Positions 49,197 through 58,358 of a stretch of DNA of 58,411 nt are shown here, one piece after another; the stretch's first letter is position 1; every line of letters starts with the position of its first letter. The position numbers and the translations under genes are program-made. The DNA is from Burkholderiales bacterium (GTDB lineage Bacteria; Pseudomonadota; Gammaproteobacteria; Burkholderiales; Burkholderiaceae_E): contig RPRK01000009.1 in NCBI GenBank assembly GCA_003818495.1, forward strand, positions 1 to 58,411, read 5' to 3'. The notes beneath the pieces were generated by a model. That model was not told the origin of the DNA, searched no databases, and was given only the letters and a program-made list of their open reading frames with translations.

Positions 49197-49616
49197 ATGA
49201 GCGATCAAGAACCAGACGAAGTCAACGGGGCGGTCACCGCGAGGCTCGCGGCCGACATGCAGGACGAACTGCTGGCCGCGGGCACCGAGCTCGAACGGCT
49301 CGAGCGCCTGCTGTCCGATGCGGTGGACCAGCTGCTGGACCGGTTCGGGCGGGCGCACGCGCTCAGCGCGGACATCTCCGACCCGCGCCAGCCGGCGCTG
49401 GCCGGCGAGCTGCGCGCGGCGATGACCGCGCTGCAGTTCCAGGACATGGCGTCCCAGCTGATCGCGCACTCGCGGCGACGGCTGGTGTCGGTGGCCGACT
49501 GCCTCGGGAACGCGGCGATCGGTGGCGAGGAAGAGGGGTGCGAGGTTCAGTGGGTGAATCGCGCGTGCCCGGTCGCACAACGTGCAGTGGATGCGGGCTC
49601 GGTCGAGCTCTTCTGA
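49197..49616 (+). CDS. Short CheZ-like protein, candidate CheY-P phosphatase
   Basis: A 139-residue helical protein, first gene of the chemotaxis operon, 13 nt before cheY. Residues 15-55 form a long helix. The segment ALQFQDMASQLIAHSRRRL (78-96) reproduces the catalytic helix of CheZ, where Asp143 and Gln147 of E. coli in FQDLTGQVI correspond to Asp83 and Gln87 here (DxxxQ). It is shorter than CheZ (~214) and lacks the long hairpin. The C terminus ends in AGSVELF, the same seven residues that end CheD of this operon. The function is inferred from the motif and the position beside cheY; a plain scaffold role is possible. Confidence 0.75.
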   Translation: MSDQEPDEVNGAVTARLAADMQDELLAAGTELERLERLLSDAVDQLLDRFGRAHALSADISDPRQPALAGELRAAMTALQFQDMASQLIAHSRRRLVSVADCLGNAAIGGEEEGCEVQWVNRACPVAQRAVDAGSVELF

Positions 49617-49629
49617 GGATCCGAAAAAA

Positions 49630-50001
49630 ATGGCAATGCGTTCGATTCTTGCTGTGGACGATTCGGCCTCGATGCGCCAGATGGTCTCGTTCACCCTGCG
49701 CAGCTCGGGGTACGACGTGATCGAGGCGGTCGACGGGCAGGACGCGCTCGACAAGCTCGGTGACAAGCAGGTCGACCTGGTCCTCACCGACCAGAACATG
49801 CCGCGCATGGACGGGCTGACGCTGATCAAGCAGCTGCGCGTGCAGGAGCGCTTCAAGCGGACCCCGATCCTGGTGCTGACCACCGAGTCGAGCGACGAGA
49901 TGAAGCAGGCCGGCCGCGCCGCGGGGGCGACCGGTTGGATGGTCAAGCCCTTCGATCCGGCGCGGCTGCTCGAAGTCATCGGCAAGGTCCTGCCCCAGTG
50001 A
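49630..50001 (+). CDS. cheY: Chemotaxis response regulator CheY
   Basis: A 123-residue single REC domain. Asp10-Asp11 (AVDDSASMRQM), phosphoacceptor Asp54 (VLTDQNMPRMDGL), Thr at LTTESS and Lys in GWMVKPFDP are all present. A GAGG box lies 11 nt before the ATG, overlapping the stop of the CheZ-like gene. It carries the signal from CheA to the flagellar motor. It is the only cheY in the window, and its cognate dephosphorylating protein is probably the upstream CheZ-like gene. Confidence 0.95.
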   Translation: MAMRSILAVDDSASMRQMVSFTLRSSGYDVIEAVDGQDALDKLGDKQVDLVLTDQNMPRMDGLTLIKQLRVQERFKRTPILVLTTESSDEMKQAGRAAGATGWMVKPFDPARLLEVIGKVLPQ

Positions 50002-50017
50002 GCCCCACGAGGTCGCG

Positions 50018-52165
50018 ATGAGCGAAACACAGTCTCAAGACAACGGCGGCGCGTTCGACCTGTCGCAGTTCCACGGCGTCTTCTTCGAGGAGGCGGGCGA
50101 GAACCTCGCCAACATGGAGACGCTGCTGCTGGAACTCGACGTCGACAGCGCCGACGACGAGGCGCTGAACGCGATCTTCCGCTGCGCGCACTCGATCAAG
50201 GGCGGCGCCGCGACCTTCGGCTTCCAGGATGTCGCCGACCTCACGCACGTGATGGAGACGCTGCTCGACAAGCTGCGCCGCCACGAGCTGACGGCGACGA
50301 TCGGGATGGTCGACACGCTGCTCGAGTCGGGCGACGTGCTGCGGCACCTGCTGTCGCGCCACCAGGCCGGAGCCGCCGAGCACGAGGCGCTCGACTGTTC
50401 CGAACTGGTCGCCCGGATCGGTGCGCTGGCGCACGGCAGCGCGGCTGCCGCGCCGGTCCCGCCGTCGGCGCCGGCCCCTGCCGCCGCCGTCGTCGCGGCG
50501 CCGGTCGCCGTGCCGGCGCTGCCCGAACCCGTGCTCGCCGAGGGCGAGCGCCTGATCGAACTGGCGATCGGTCCGCTCGAGCGGCCGGACACCGCCGATC
50601 ACCTGGCCGAGCTGTTCACCGAGATCCCCGGCCTCGGCCGCATCGAGGCGACCGACGGCGGACAGGCCGACGCCGAGGGGATGCGCCGCTTCCGCGTCAT
50701 CACCTCGACCCCGGACAGCGACCTGCTCGACCTGTTCTCCTTCCACGTCGATCGCGAGCAGGTGCGCCTGGGTGCGCCGGCGGCAGCCGCCGCACCGGCC
50801 GCATCGCCCGCGCCCGCCGCGCCCGCCGCGCCGGCACCGAAAGCGGCGGCCGTCGAGAACGCCGACTACGGATTCTTCGTCGATCTTCCGAGCGAAGCCG
50901 CACCGGCCGCGTCGGCGACCGCCGCGACGGCGCCGGCTGCGGCCCCCGCGCCCAAGCCCGCCGCGAAGGCCGGCGACCGGCCGGCGACCGGCGCGACCGC
51001 CCTCGAGAGCACCTCGATCCGGGTGCCGATCGAGAAGGTCGACCAGCTGATCAACCTGGTCGGCGAACTCGTGATCACGCAGGCCATGCTCGCGCAGACC
51101 GGCCAGGCGCTCGATCCGGTCGTGCACCAGGGCATGGCCACCGGACTGACCGACCTCGAGCGCAACACCCGGATGCTCCAGGAAGCGGTGATGGCCATCC
51201 GGATGATCCCGATGGCGGTCGTCTTCAACCGCTTCCCGAGGATGCTGCGCGACCTGGCCGGCAAGCTCGGCAAGCAGGTCGAGCTGCAGACGATCGGCGA
51301 GGACACCGAGCTCGACAAGGGCCTGATCGAGAAGATCACCGACCCGCTGACGCACCTGGTGCGCAACGCGGCCGACCACGGCATCGAGATGCCCGAGGTG
51401 CGGATCGCGGCCGGCAAGCCCGCGCTGGGCACCGTCACGCTCGCCGCGGCCCACCAGGGCGGCTCGATCGTCATCGAGGTGCGCGACGACGGCCGCGGCC
51501 TGAACCGCGACAAGCTGCTGAAGAAGGCGATCGAACGCGGTCTGCCGGTGAGCGACCAGATGACGGACCAGGAGGTCTACGGTCTCATCTTCGAGCCCGG
51601 ATTCTCCACCGCCGCCGAGGTCACCGACGTGTCGGGCCGAGGCGTCGGCATGGACGTGGTCAAGCGCAACATCGCCTCGCTCGGCGGTTCGGTCGAGATC
51701 GACTCGACCGAGGGCCGCGGCATGCGGGTGTCGGTGCGACTGCCGCTGACCCTGGCGATCATGGACGGCATGTCCGTCGGCGTCGCCGAGGAGACCTACA
51801 TCGTGCCGCTCGCGTCGGTGGTGGAGTCGATCCACCTCTCGGCGGGCGACATCAAGTCGGTCGGCGGCACCGGCCGCGTGGTCGAGGTGCGCAACGAGTA
51901 CCTGCCCCTGCTGGCGCTCGACGAGCTGTTCGCCGTGCCCCGCAAGGAGCCGGTGTCGGGCGGAATCATGATCGTCGTGGAGGCCGAGGGCGGACGCATC
52001 GCGCTGATCGTCGACGAACTGATCGGCCAGCATCAGGTCGTCGTCAAGAACCTCGAGGCGAACTACCGCAAGGTGCCGGGCGTTTCCGGCGCGACCATCC
52101 TCGGCGACGGCCAGGTGGCATTGATCCTCGACGTGTCGTGGCTGGTCCGCCGCGCGCGTCACTGA
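50018..52165 (+). CDS. cheA: Chemotaxis histidine kinase CheA
   Basis: A 715-residue CheA. P1/HPt has His58 ([16 protein letters not shown]). A P2-like domain lies at ~175-250, flanked by Ala/Pro linkers. A short [10 protein letters not shown] segment sits inside the second linker. P3 dimerisation starts at [20 protein letters not shown] (~335). P4 kinase has [12 protein letters not shown] (N box), VRDDGRGLN (G1) and [21 protein letters not shown]5 is CheW-like to the end ([15 protein letters not shown]). The GAGG Shine-Dalgarno is 5-8 nt before the ATG. It is the core of the array with CheW and the MCP. Confidence 0.96.
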   Translation: MSETQSQDNGGAFDLSQFHGVFFEEAGENLANMETLLLELDVDSADDEALNAIFRCAHSIKGGAATFGFQDVADLTHVMETLLDKLRRHELTATIGMVDTLLESGDVLRHLLSRHQAGAAEHEALDCSELVARIGALAHGSAAAAPVPPSAPAPAAAVVAAPVAVPALPEPVLAEGERLIELAIGPLERPDTADHLAELFTEIPGLGRIEATDGGQADAEGMRRFRVITSTPDSDLLDLFSFHVDREQVRLGAPAAAAAPAASPAPAAPAAPAPKAAAVENADYGFFVDLPSEAAPAASATAATAPAAAPAPKPAAKAGDRPATGATALESTSIRVPIEKVDQLINLVGELVITQAMLAQTGQALDPVVHQGMATGLTDLERNTRMLQEAVMAIRMIPMAVVFNRFPRMLRDLAGKLGKQVELQTIGEDTELDKGLIEKITDPLTHLVRNAADHGIEMPEVRIAAGKPALGTVTLAAAHQGGSIVIEVRDDGRGLNRDKLLKKAIERGLPVSDQMTDQEVYGLIFEPGFSTAAEVTDVSGRGVGMDVVKRNIASLGGSVEIDSTEGRGMRVSVRLPLTLAIMDGMSVGVAEETYIVPLASVVESIHLSAGDIKSVGGTGRVVEVRNEYLPLLALDELFAVPRKEPVSGGIMIVVEAEGGRIALIVDELIGQHQVVVKNLEANYRKVPGVSGATILGDGQVALILDVSWLVRRARH

Positions 52166-52188
52166 ACCCCCTTCGGACGGAGAGACCC

Positions 52189-52680
52189 ATGGCTGCACAC
52201 GATCGGGCGCACGACGCGGCAACGGCCGCACGGCCGCGCGAGTACCTGACCTTCAGGCTCGGCGAGGAGGAGTACGGCATCGACATCCTGAAGGTCCAGG
52301 AGATCCGAGGCTACGAGCAGCCGACCCGGATCGCCAACGCGCCCGCGTTCATCAAGGGCGTGGTCAACCTTCGCGGCGTGATCGTGCCGATCGTCGACCT
52401 GAGGCTGAAGTTCAACCTCGGCTCGGCCGAATACAACGACTTCACGGTCGTGATCATCCTGAACCTCGGGGCGCGCGTGGTCGGCATCGTCGTCGACTCG
52501 GTCTCCGACGTGATGGAGCTCGCGCCCGAGCAGATCCGGCCGGCGCCGGAGGTGGGGGCGGCCGTCGAGGCCGACTTCATCACCGGGCTGGGCACGCTCA
52601 ACGACCGGATGCTGATCCTGATCGAGATCGAGCGGCTGATGAGCGCAGCCGACATGGCCCTGGCCGAGCAGGCCGCCTGA
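52189..52680 (+). CDS. cheW: Chemotaxis coupling protein CheW
   Basis: A 163-residue SH3-like coupling protein: [38 protein letters not shown] near residue 60 and [13 protein letters not shown] near 100. It links the MCP to CheA. GGAGAG lies 7 nt before the ATG. A Gly-Leu-Gly loop ([20 protein letters not shown]) is intact. No second cheW is seen. Confidence 0.95.
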   Translation: MAAHDRAHDAATAARPREYLTFRLGEEEYGIDILKVQEIRGYEQPTRIANAPAFIKGVVNLRGVIVPIVDLRLKFNLGSAEYNDFTVVIILNLGARVVGIVVDSVSDVMELAPEQIRPAPEVGAAVEADFITGLGTLNDRMLILIEIERLMSAADMALAEQAA

Positions 52681-52766
52681 ACGGCGGACGGCCGCCGACC
52701 GGCGCGGACGCGCGGGCATCCCGCCCGCGTGCCGCATCCGGCACCCCCCCCGCGAGGAGCATCGAC

Positions 52767-53237
52767 ATGAAGCACACTGGTTCGATCAAGGCCTGCGTCG
52801 CCGCCTTCGTGGCGTGCTGCGCACTGGGAGTCGCCCACGCCAAGAGCGAGTTCGCCACGCCCGACGAGGCGACCGCGATGGTCAAGAAGGGCGTCGCCTT
52901 CATCAAGTCGAACGGCAAGGACAAGGGCTGGGCAGAGATCAGCAACAAGTCCGGCATGTTCAACGACCGCGACCTGTACCTGGTGGTCTACGGGCTGGAC
53001 GGAACGGTCCATGCGCACGGCGCCAACGAGAAGATGATCGGGCGCAACCTGATCGAGCTCAAGGACGTCGACGGCAAGCCCTTCGTGAAGGAGCGCGTCG
53101 AGCTGGGTCGGGCCAAGCCCAACTTCTGGCAGGACTACAAGTTCACCAACCCGGTGAGCAAGAAGGTCGAGCCCAAGCAGATGTACTGCGAGCGCCTGGA
53201 CGAGACCGTCGTCTGCGGCGGCGTCTACAAGAACTGA
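52767..53237 (+). CDS. Solo periplasmic single-Cache (sCache) protein
   Basis: A 156-residue exported protein: signal peptide KHTGSIKACVAAFVACCALG with cleavage after AHA (~residue 25), then a lone sCache fold of ~130 residues with LYLVVYGLDGTVHAHGANEK and GRNLIELKDVDGKPFVKE, the usual ligand-pocket strands. It has no transmembrane segment or output domain. GAGGAG is 7 nt before the ATG. It sits between cheW and the MCP gene, so it may bind a ligand and present it to the MCP, whose own periplasmic part is a plain helical bundle. The biological role is inferred only from location. Confidence 0.85.
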   Translation: MKHTGSIKACVAAFVACCALGVAHAKSEFATPDEATAMVKKGVAFIKSNGKDKGWAEISNKSGMFNDRDLYLVVYGLDGTVHAHGANEKMIGRNLIELKDVDGKPFVKERVELGRAKPNFWQDYKFTNPVSKKVEPKQMYCERLDETVVCGGVYKN

Positions 53238-53285
53238 TCCGGCCCGCGGCCGCCCCCCCCTTCACTCAAGACGATCGGCGATCCC

Positions 53286-55337
53286 ATGAAGCTTCGAGTC
53301 AAGTTGCTGCTGTTGCCCGCGATCGGCGGCGCATCCCTGGTGGCCCTGTGCGTGCTGGTCACCCTGATGCAGCTGCGCTCGAACCGGGAACTCTCGACCC
53401 TCGCCGACGTGAGGTTCGAGAACTACGCGTCGGCCTACCGCGTCGAGGGTGAGCTGGCCTCGATGCACGCCGAGGCCTACCGGACGATCCTGTGGATCGA
53501 CTCGCTGCAGGCGTCGGTGGTCAAGGGGCGGCGCGATGCGCTCGTCCAGCGCGGCAACGCGCTGGTCGAGAAGCTGGGCGCGATGCGCAACGGCGCCGAT
53601 GCGGACGGGGCGGCCCGCCTGGACACGCTGTCGGCGGCCGCCACGAAGTACGCGAAGGCGGTCGACGACGCGGTCGACATGGCCTCGGTCGATGCCAACA
53701 CCGGCCTCGCCGCGATGCAGACGGCCGATGCGCAGTACAAGGCGGCGTCGAAGGTCGCCGCGGAACTGCTCGAGGTCGAGCGCCGCCTCGCGACCGACTC
53801 GGTCGCCGCCGCCAAGTCGCGCGACGAACGCAACCTGATGATCCTCTGGATCGCCACGGCGGCGTCGCTGCTGGCTGCGTTCGGATTCTCGGTCGTCTTC
53901 AACCGCCGCCTGCTGGTGCCGCTCAACGCGGCCCGCGAGGCGGCCGACTCGATCGCCGCCGGTGACCTGAGGGTGCGCCTGCCCGAGCCGCCGAACGACG
54001 AGATCGGTCAGCTCATCTCGGCGCTGCGCCGGATGTCCGAGCACCTGAGCCGCACGCTCGGCTCGATCAAGGACTCCACCGAGCAGATCGCCACCGCCTC
54101 GACCGAGATCGCGGTGGGCAACAACGACCTCAGCCGCCGGACCGAGCAGCAGGCCTCGAACCTGCAGCAGACCTCCAGCAGCATGGAGCAGCTCACCGGT
54201 ACCGTGGCCACCAACGCCGACAGCGCGCGCCAGGCCAACCAGCTCGCGCTCGGCGCCTCCGAGGTCGCCCGGCGCGGCGGCGAGGTCGTCGAGCAGGTCG
54301 TCGCCACGATGGGCGAGATCAGCGACAGCTCGCGCAAGATCGCCGACATCATCTCGGTGATCGACGGCATCGCCTTCCAGACCAACATCCTCGCCCTGAA
54401 CGCCGCGGTCGAGGCCGCCCGTGCCGGCGAACAGGGCCGCGGCTTCGCGGTCGTGGCCGGCGAGGTGCGCAGCCTCGCGCAGCGCAGCGCCGAGGCCGCC
54501 CGCCAGATCAAGGGTCTGATCACCGACAGCGTCGAGCGCGTCGATTCCGGCAGCCGCCTGGTGAAGGACGCCGGCACCACGATGTCCGAGATCGTGACCT
54601 CGGTGCGCCGGGTGACCGACATCATCGGCGAGATCTCGTCGGCGACCGGCGAGCAGAGCGCCGGCATCGGACAGGTCAACACCGCCGTGAACCAGCTCGA
54701 CCGGATGACGCAGCAGAACGCGGCCCTGGTCGAGGAAAGCGCGGCCGCCGCCGAGAGCCTGAAGGAACAGGCGCGTCGCCTGGCCGAGGCGGTCGACGCC
54801 TTCCGCCTCGACGACGGATCGCGCGGATCGTCCGATCCGGTGTCGTCCTCGGCGCGTGCCGCGTCGATGCCCCCGGCCGCCAGCTCGGATCACGAGCCGT
54901 CCTGGAACGCCGAGGCCGTGACGGCGCCGAAGGCCGCGGGCCCTGCGGGCGGCGATGCGGGCGCCTGGAAGCCGGCGGCTGCCGCGAAGCCTGCGCCCGC
55001 CGCGAAGCCCGTCCAGGCCGCCAAGACGCCGGCGCCGGTCAAGGCCCCGGTCTCGAAGTCGCCTTCGGCCAAGGCTGCTCCGGTCCGTGCCGTGCCGTCC
55101 AGCCTGATGGCTGCGCCGACCCCGACGAGCGCCTCGGCGCCGACGCAGTCCCCGACGCCCACGCCGGCCAAGGCGGTGGCGCCGGCGACGAACGCCGCCC
55201 CGTCCCGGACCGAGTCGGCGCCGTCGCGTGCGGCGGCGGCACCGGCGGCCCGCGCGCCGGCTCCGGCACCCGCGCCGGCACCGGCACCGGCACCGAAGGC
55301 CGCCAAGGTCCCCGACGACGACTGGGAAGAGTTTTGA
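53286..55337 (+). CDS. Methyl-accepting chemotaxis protein with long C-terminal tether
   Basis: A 683-residue MCP. TM1 is at ~6-28, a four-helix-bundle periplasmic domain at ~29-185, TM2 at ~187-205 and HAMP to ~260. The signalling domain (to ~510) has the hairpin tip DGIAFQTNILALNAAVEAAR and flanking methylation helices (e.g. EQQASNLQQTSSSMEQLTGT). Residues ~511-677 are an Ala/Pro/Lys-rich, probably disordered tail ending in DDDWEEF, a CheR/CheB-docking pentapeptide of the WxxF type. This tail of about 170 residues is far longer than the ~35 of E. coli receptors. Confidence 0.95.
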   Translation: MKLRVKLLLLPAIGGASLVALCVLVTLMQLRSNRELSTLADVRFENYASAYRVEGELASMHAEAYRTILWIDSLQASVVKGRRDALVQRGNALVEKLGAMRNGADADGAARLDTLSAAATKYAKAVDDAVDMASVDANTGLAAMQTADAQYKAASKVAAELLEVERRLATDSVAAAKSRDERNLMILWIATAASLLAAFGFSVVFNRRLLVPLNAAREAADSIAAGDLRVRLPEPPNDEIGQLISALRRMSEHLSRTLGSIKDSTEQIATASTEIAVGNNDLSRRTEQQASNLQQTSSSMEQLTGTVATNADSARQANQLALGASEVARRGGEVVEQVVATMGEISDSSRKIADIISVIDGIAFQTNILALNAAVEAARAGEQGRGFAVVAGEVRSLAQRSAEAARQIKGLITDSVERVDSGSRLVKDAGTTMSEIVTSVRRVTDIIGEISSATGEQSAGIGQVNTAVNQLDRMTQQNAALVEESAAAAESLKEQARRLAEAVDAFRLDDGSRGSSDPVSSSARAASMPPAASSDHEPSWNAEAVTAPKAAGPAGGDAGAWKPAAAAKPAPAAKPVQAAKTPAPVKAPVSKSPSAKAAPVRAVPSSLMAAPTPTSASAPTQSPTPTPAKAVAPATNAAPSRTESAPSRAAAAPAARAPAPAPAPAPAPAPKAAKVPDDDWEEF

Positions 55338-55520
55338 GTTCCGCGCGGGGCGCACGGGCACCGATGTCGGTCAGGCCGACCGCCCCGTCCCCCCGCGCAG
55401 ACCGTTCCCCTCCGACCCGTCCCACCGAGCCCGACCCGCCGATGACCTGCCGTCCGATCCGCTTCGCTACACCCCGTCCGGCGCCTCACGGCGCCGAGGC
55501 GCGTTGACGGTGCCGTCCCG
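55338..55520. other. Intergenic region between mcp and cheR, 183 bases
   Basis: The longest gap inside the chemotaxis operon. It is C-rich, with runs such as CCCGACCCGCCGATGACC, and I see no supported ORF, strong inverted repeat or consensus promoter in it. The region could hold a C-rich Rho-utilisation site that lowers expression of cheRDB relative to the array genes; this is speculation from base composition. Confidence 0.3.
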
Positions 55521-56378
55521 ATGAGCGCCCCGTCACCGCTCGGCAACGAAGTCGCGATCTCTCCCGGCGACTTCGAGCGCGTGCGCCGCCTGATCAAGGA
55601 ACGGGCAGGCATCCACCTGCAGCCCAGCAAGCAGAGCATGGTCCAGGGACGGCTCGCGCGCCTGCTGCGCGAGCATGGCATCGCGACCTACGGCGCGCTG
55701 CTCGATACCGTCGAGCGCGCCGGCTCGCCGCTCTGGCAGCCGTTCGTCAACGCGCTCACGACCAACCTGACCTCGTTCTTCCGCGAGGCCTACCACTTTC
55801 CGTTGCTGGCCGAGTTCCTCAAGCAGCACCGTGGCCCCGTCCGGATCTGGTGCGCGGCCGCCTCCACCGGCGAGGAGCCGTGGTCGATCGCGATGACCGT
55901 GCTCGAGACCCTCGGCCCGAGCGCACAGGCCACGATCTACGCCTCGGACATCGACACCGACGTGCTGCGCACGGCGCAGGCGGGCGTGTATCCGCTGGAC
56001 AACGAGAAGGGCCTCGATGCCGGCCGCCTCAAGCGCTGGTTCCTCAAGGGCACCGCCGCGAACGCCGGCCTGGTGCGCGTGCGCCCCGAGCTCAAGCGGC
56101 TCGTGGAGTTCGGGCAGGTGAACCTGGTCCACGACCCGCTGCGTTTCCAGCAGCCCTTCGATGTCGTGTTCTGCCGCAACGTGATGATCTACTTCGACGC
56201 CCCGACGCAGCGCACCGTCCTCACGCGCCTGCACGCGTCCATGCGCCCCGGCGGCCTGCTGTTCGTCGGCCATTCCGAGAACTTCTCGGCCCAGAGCGAT
56301 CTCTTCTCGCTGCGCGGCAAGACCGTGTACGAGCGGCTCGCCGAGCGGCAGGCACGGGAACCCGAATGCATCCGATGA
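55521..56378 (+). CDS. cheR: Chemotaxis protein methyltransferase CheR
   Basis: A 285-residue CheR. An N-terminal helical domain ([20 protein letters not shown]) leads into the SAM-dependent methyltransferase fold with [17 protein letters not shown] (~residue 113), ASDIDTDVL and [11 protein letters not shown] β-subdomain that binds the receptor pentapeptide is included. It methylates MCP glutamates. Its substrate tether is the DWEEF end of the MCP encoded upstream. The stop overlaps the cheD start region. Confidence 0.95.
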   Translation: MSAPSPLGNEVAISPGDFERVRRLIKERAGIHLQPSKQSMVQGRLARLLREHGIATYGALLDTVERAGSPLWQPFVNALTTNLTSFFREAYHFPLLAEFLKQHRGPVRIWCAAASTGEEPWSIAMTVLETLGPSAQATIYASDIDTDVLRTAQAGVYPLDNEKGLDAGRLKRWFLKGTAANAGLVRVRPELKRLVEFGQVNLVHDPLRFQQPFDVVFCRNVMIYFDAPTQRTVLTRLHASMRPGGLLFVGHSENFSAQSDLFSLRGKTVYERLAERQAREPECIR

Positions 56379-57052
56379 ATCCGACGACCGCGGCATCGCT
56401 GCGCCAGACCGCCCCGGGCCTGTTCCCGAAGAGCTCGGACAAGATCCGGGCCCTGCGCGAGCGCCCGGCGCGCGAGTACGAGGCGCACACCTTCTACTAC
56501 GACGCGTCGTTCAAGACGGACGCGGTCAAGATCCTGCCCGGCGAGTACTACGTCCACGACGGCGACGACCTGCTGCTGATGACGGTCCTGGGCTCGTGCG
56601 TCGCGGCCTGCCTGGTCGACCGCAGCGCCCGGCTCGGCGGCATGAACCACTTCATGCTGCCCGACGGCGGCACCGCCGGTCGGTACGGCGCCTATGCGAT
56701 GGAGCTGCTCATCAACGAGATGATGAAGCGCGGCGCGCGTCGCGAACGGCTCGAGGCGAAGGTGTTCGGCGGCGGGCAGGTCATGCGCAACTTCTCGACG
56801 ATGAACGTCGGCGAGCAGAACGTGAAGTTCATCGAGCAGTTCCTCGCCGCCGAACGCATCCAGATCGTCTCGCGCGACGTGCTCGACATCCATCCCCGCA
56901 AGGTCTGCCTGTTCCCCGGCAGTGCCCGTGCGTTGTGCAAGAAGCTCGCCACGACCCAGGTCGATGCGATCGCGACCGAGGAGTCCGCATTCCGCGGACG
57001 TCTGAGCAAGCAGCCGGCTGCGGCCAGCGCAGGCAGCGTCGAGCTGTTCTAG
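56366..57052 (+). CDS. cheD: Chemoreceptor glutamine deamidase CheD
   Basis: A 228-residue CheD. Catalytic Cys78 ([13 protein letters not shown]) and His95 (GGMNHFMLP) are present, with GQVMRNF and NVKFIEQFL further on. It deamidates receptor Gln to Glu. The ~40-residue N-terminal extension and a C-terminal ~18-residue tail ending AGSVELF exceed the core; the tail is shared with the CheZ-like protein. Two starts are possible: 56366 (GGA 6 nt upstream) or 56375, which gives an ATGA overlap with cheR and a product three residues shorter. Confidence 0.92.
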   Translation: MHPMNPTTAASLRQTAPGLFPKSSDKIRALRERPAREYEAHTFYYDASFKTDAVKILPGEYYVHDGDDLLLMTVLGSCVAACLVDRSARLGGMNHFMLPDGGTAGRYGAYAMELLINEMMKRGARRERLEAKVFGGGQVMRNFSTMNVGEQNVKFIEQFLAAERIQIVSRDVLDIHPRKVCLFPGSARALCKKLATTQVDAIATEESAFRGRLSKQPAAASAGSVELF

Positions 57053-57069
57053 GCGGCAAGGAGACTGAA

Positions 57070-58194
57070 TTGAGCAAGATACGCGTGGTGGTCGTCGACG
57101 ATTCGGCCCTGATCCGCAGCATGCTGTCCAGCCTCATCAATTCGCAGCCCGACATGGAGTGCATCGGCGCGGCCAACGATCCCTATCAGGCGCGGGAGAT
57201 GATCCGCAACCTCGATCCGGACGTGATCACGCTCGATGTCGAGATGCCGCGCATGGACGGGCTGGATTTCCTGGAGAAGCTGATGCGGCTGCGGCCGATG
57301 CCGGTGGTGATGGTGTCGACGCTCACCGAGCGCGGTGCCGAGACGACGCTGCGCGCACTCGAGCTCGGAGCGGTCGATTTCGTCGCGAAGCCGCGGATCG
57401 GCATCGCGACCGGCCTGCAGGAGATGGCGAACGAGATCGCCGACAAGCTTCGGATCGCGGCACGCGCGCGCATCACGCGACGTGCCGTCGCCCGCCCGGC
57501 GCCGCCCTCGGCGACGCCGCGGGCGGCCGGTTCGGGCACGACGGCCCCGGGCGCGCCGCCGCTGGTGAAGGCGGTTCCGATCAGCTACTCCCGCGCCAGC
57601 ACCGAGAAGCTCATCGCCATCGGCTCGTCGACGGGCGGAACCGAGGCGCTGCGCGAGGTGCTCACGCAGTTGCCGGCGGACTGCCCGGCGGTGCTCTGCA
57701 CGCAGCACATGCCGCCCGGCTTCACGAAGAGTTTCGCGGACCGGCTCAACGCGCTGTGCCGGATGCACGTGAAGGAGGCGGAGCACGGCGAGCGCGTGCT
57801 GCCGGGTCACGTCTACATCGCGCCGGGCGGCCGGCACATGCTGCTGGCGCGCAGCGGCGCGAACTACGTGATCGAACTGGACGACGGTCCGCCGGTGAAC
57901 CGGCACAAGCCGTCGGTGGACGTGATGTTCCGGACGGTGGCCAAGCATGCGGGCGCCAACGCGATGGGCGTGATGCTGACGGGCATGGGCCGGGACGGGG
58001 CGGACGCCATGAAGGAGATGCGCGACGCGGGTGCCTACAACATCGGGCAGGACGAGGCCACGTCGGTGGTCTACGGGATGCCGCGGGAGGCGTTCGCGGT
58101 CGGGGCGGTGCACGAGGTGCTGCCGCTGCCGCGCATCGCGGGGCAGCTGCTGCAGCACCTGCGGGCGGCGGGTCCGGTCCTCTCCCGGGTCTGA
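57070..58194 (+). CDS. cheB: Chemotaxis methylesterase/deamidase CheB
   Basis: A 374-residue CheB. REC has Asp10-Asp11 and phosphoacceptor Asp56 ([13 protein letters not shown]). The linker (~135-175) is longer than in E. coli and Pro/Ala rich. The methylesterase has Ser187 ([13 protein letters not shown]), His213 (TQHMPPGF) and Asp309 ([10 protein letters not shown]), with the same 26 and 96 residue spacings as the E. coli triad. The start is TTG ([12 protein letters not shown] is the usual N terminus), supported by an AAGGAG Shine-Dalgarno 6 nt upstream. Last gene of the chemotaxis operon. Confidence 0.95.
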   Translation: MSKIRVVVVDDSALIRSMLSSLINSQPDMECIGAANDPYQAREMIRNLDPDVITLDVEMPRMDGLDFLEKLMRLRPMPVVMVSTLTERGAETTLRALELGAVDFVAKPRIGIATGLQEMANEIADKLRIAARARITRRAVARPAPPSATPRAAGSGTTAPGAPPLVKAVPISYSRASTEKLIAIGSSTGGTEALREVLTQLPADCPAVLCTQHMPPGFTKSFADRLNALCRMHVKEAEHGERVLPGHVYIAPGGRHMLLARSGANYVIELDDGPPVNRHKPSVDVMFRTVAKHAGANAMGVMLTGMGRDGADAMKEMRDAGAYNIGQDEATSVVYGMPREAFAVGAVHEVLPLPRIAGQLLQHLRAAGPVLSRV

Positions 58195-58209
58195 GCACGT
58201 CGCTCCAGC

Positions 58210-58245
58210 ACGAAGCCCGCCGGATGCGAGTCCGGCGGGCTTCGT
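58210..58245 (+). terminator. Strong terminator hairpin after cheB
   Basis: ACGAAGCCCGCCGGA (58210-58224) pairs perfectly over 15 bp with TCCGGCGGGCTTCGT (58231-58245), with a 6-base loop, followed by a short T-containing stretch (CGTTCT). It begins 15 bases after the cheB stop, so the operon ends here and no cheY-cheZ pair follows in the same transcript. Confidence 0.85.
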
Positions 58246-58335
58246 CGTTCTGCGTGCTGCGTGCTGCGTTCTGCGATCGACGGTTGGCGCGGCCCGTCGT
58301 CGCCCGGGGGCGGGCATCGCTTCGCTGACCCCGCG

Positions 58336-58358
58336 CCCTCGGGCCTGCGGCCCGAGGG
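58336..58358. terminator. Second hairpin near the right edge
   Basis: CCCTCGGGCC-TGC-GGCCCGAGGG is a perfect 10-bp stem with a TGC loop. The loop matches that of the repeat after cydB. It may terminate a gene converging from beyond the window. The last 200 bases contain no supported ORF. Confidence 0.5.
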
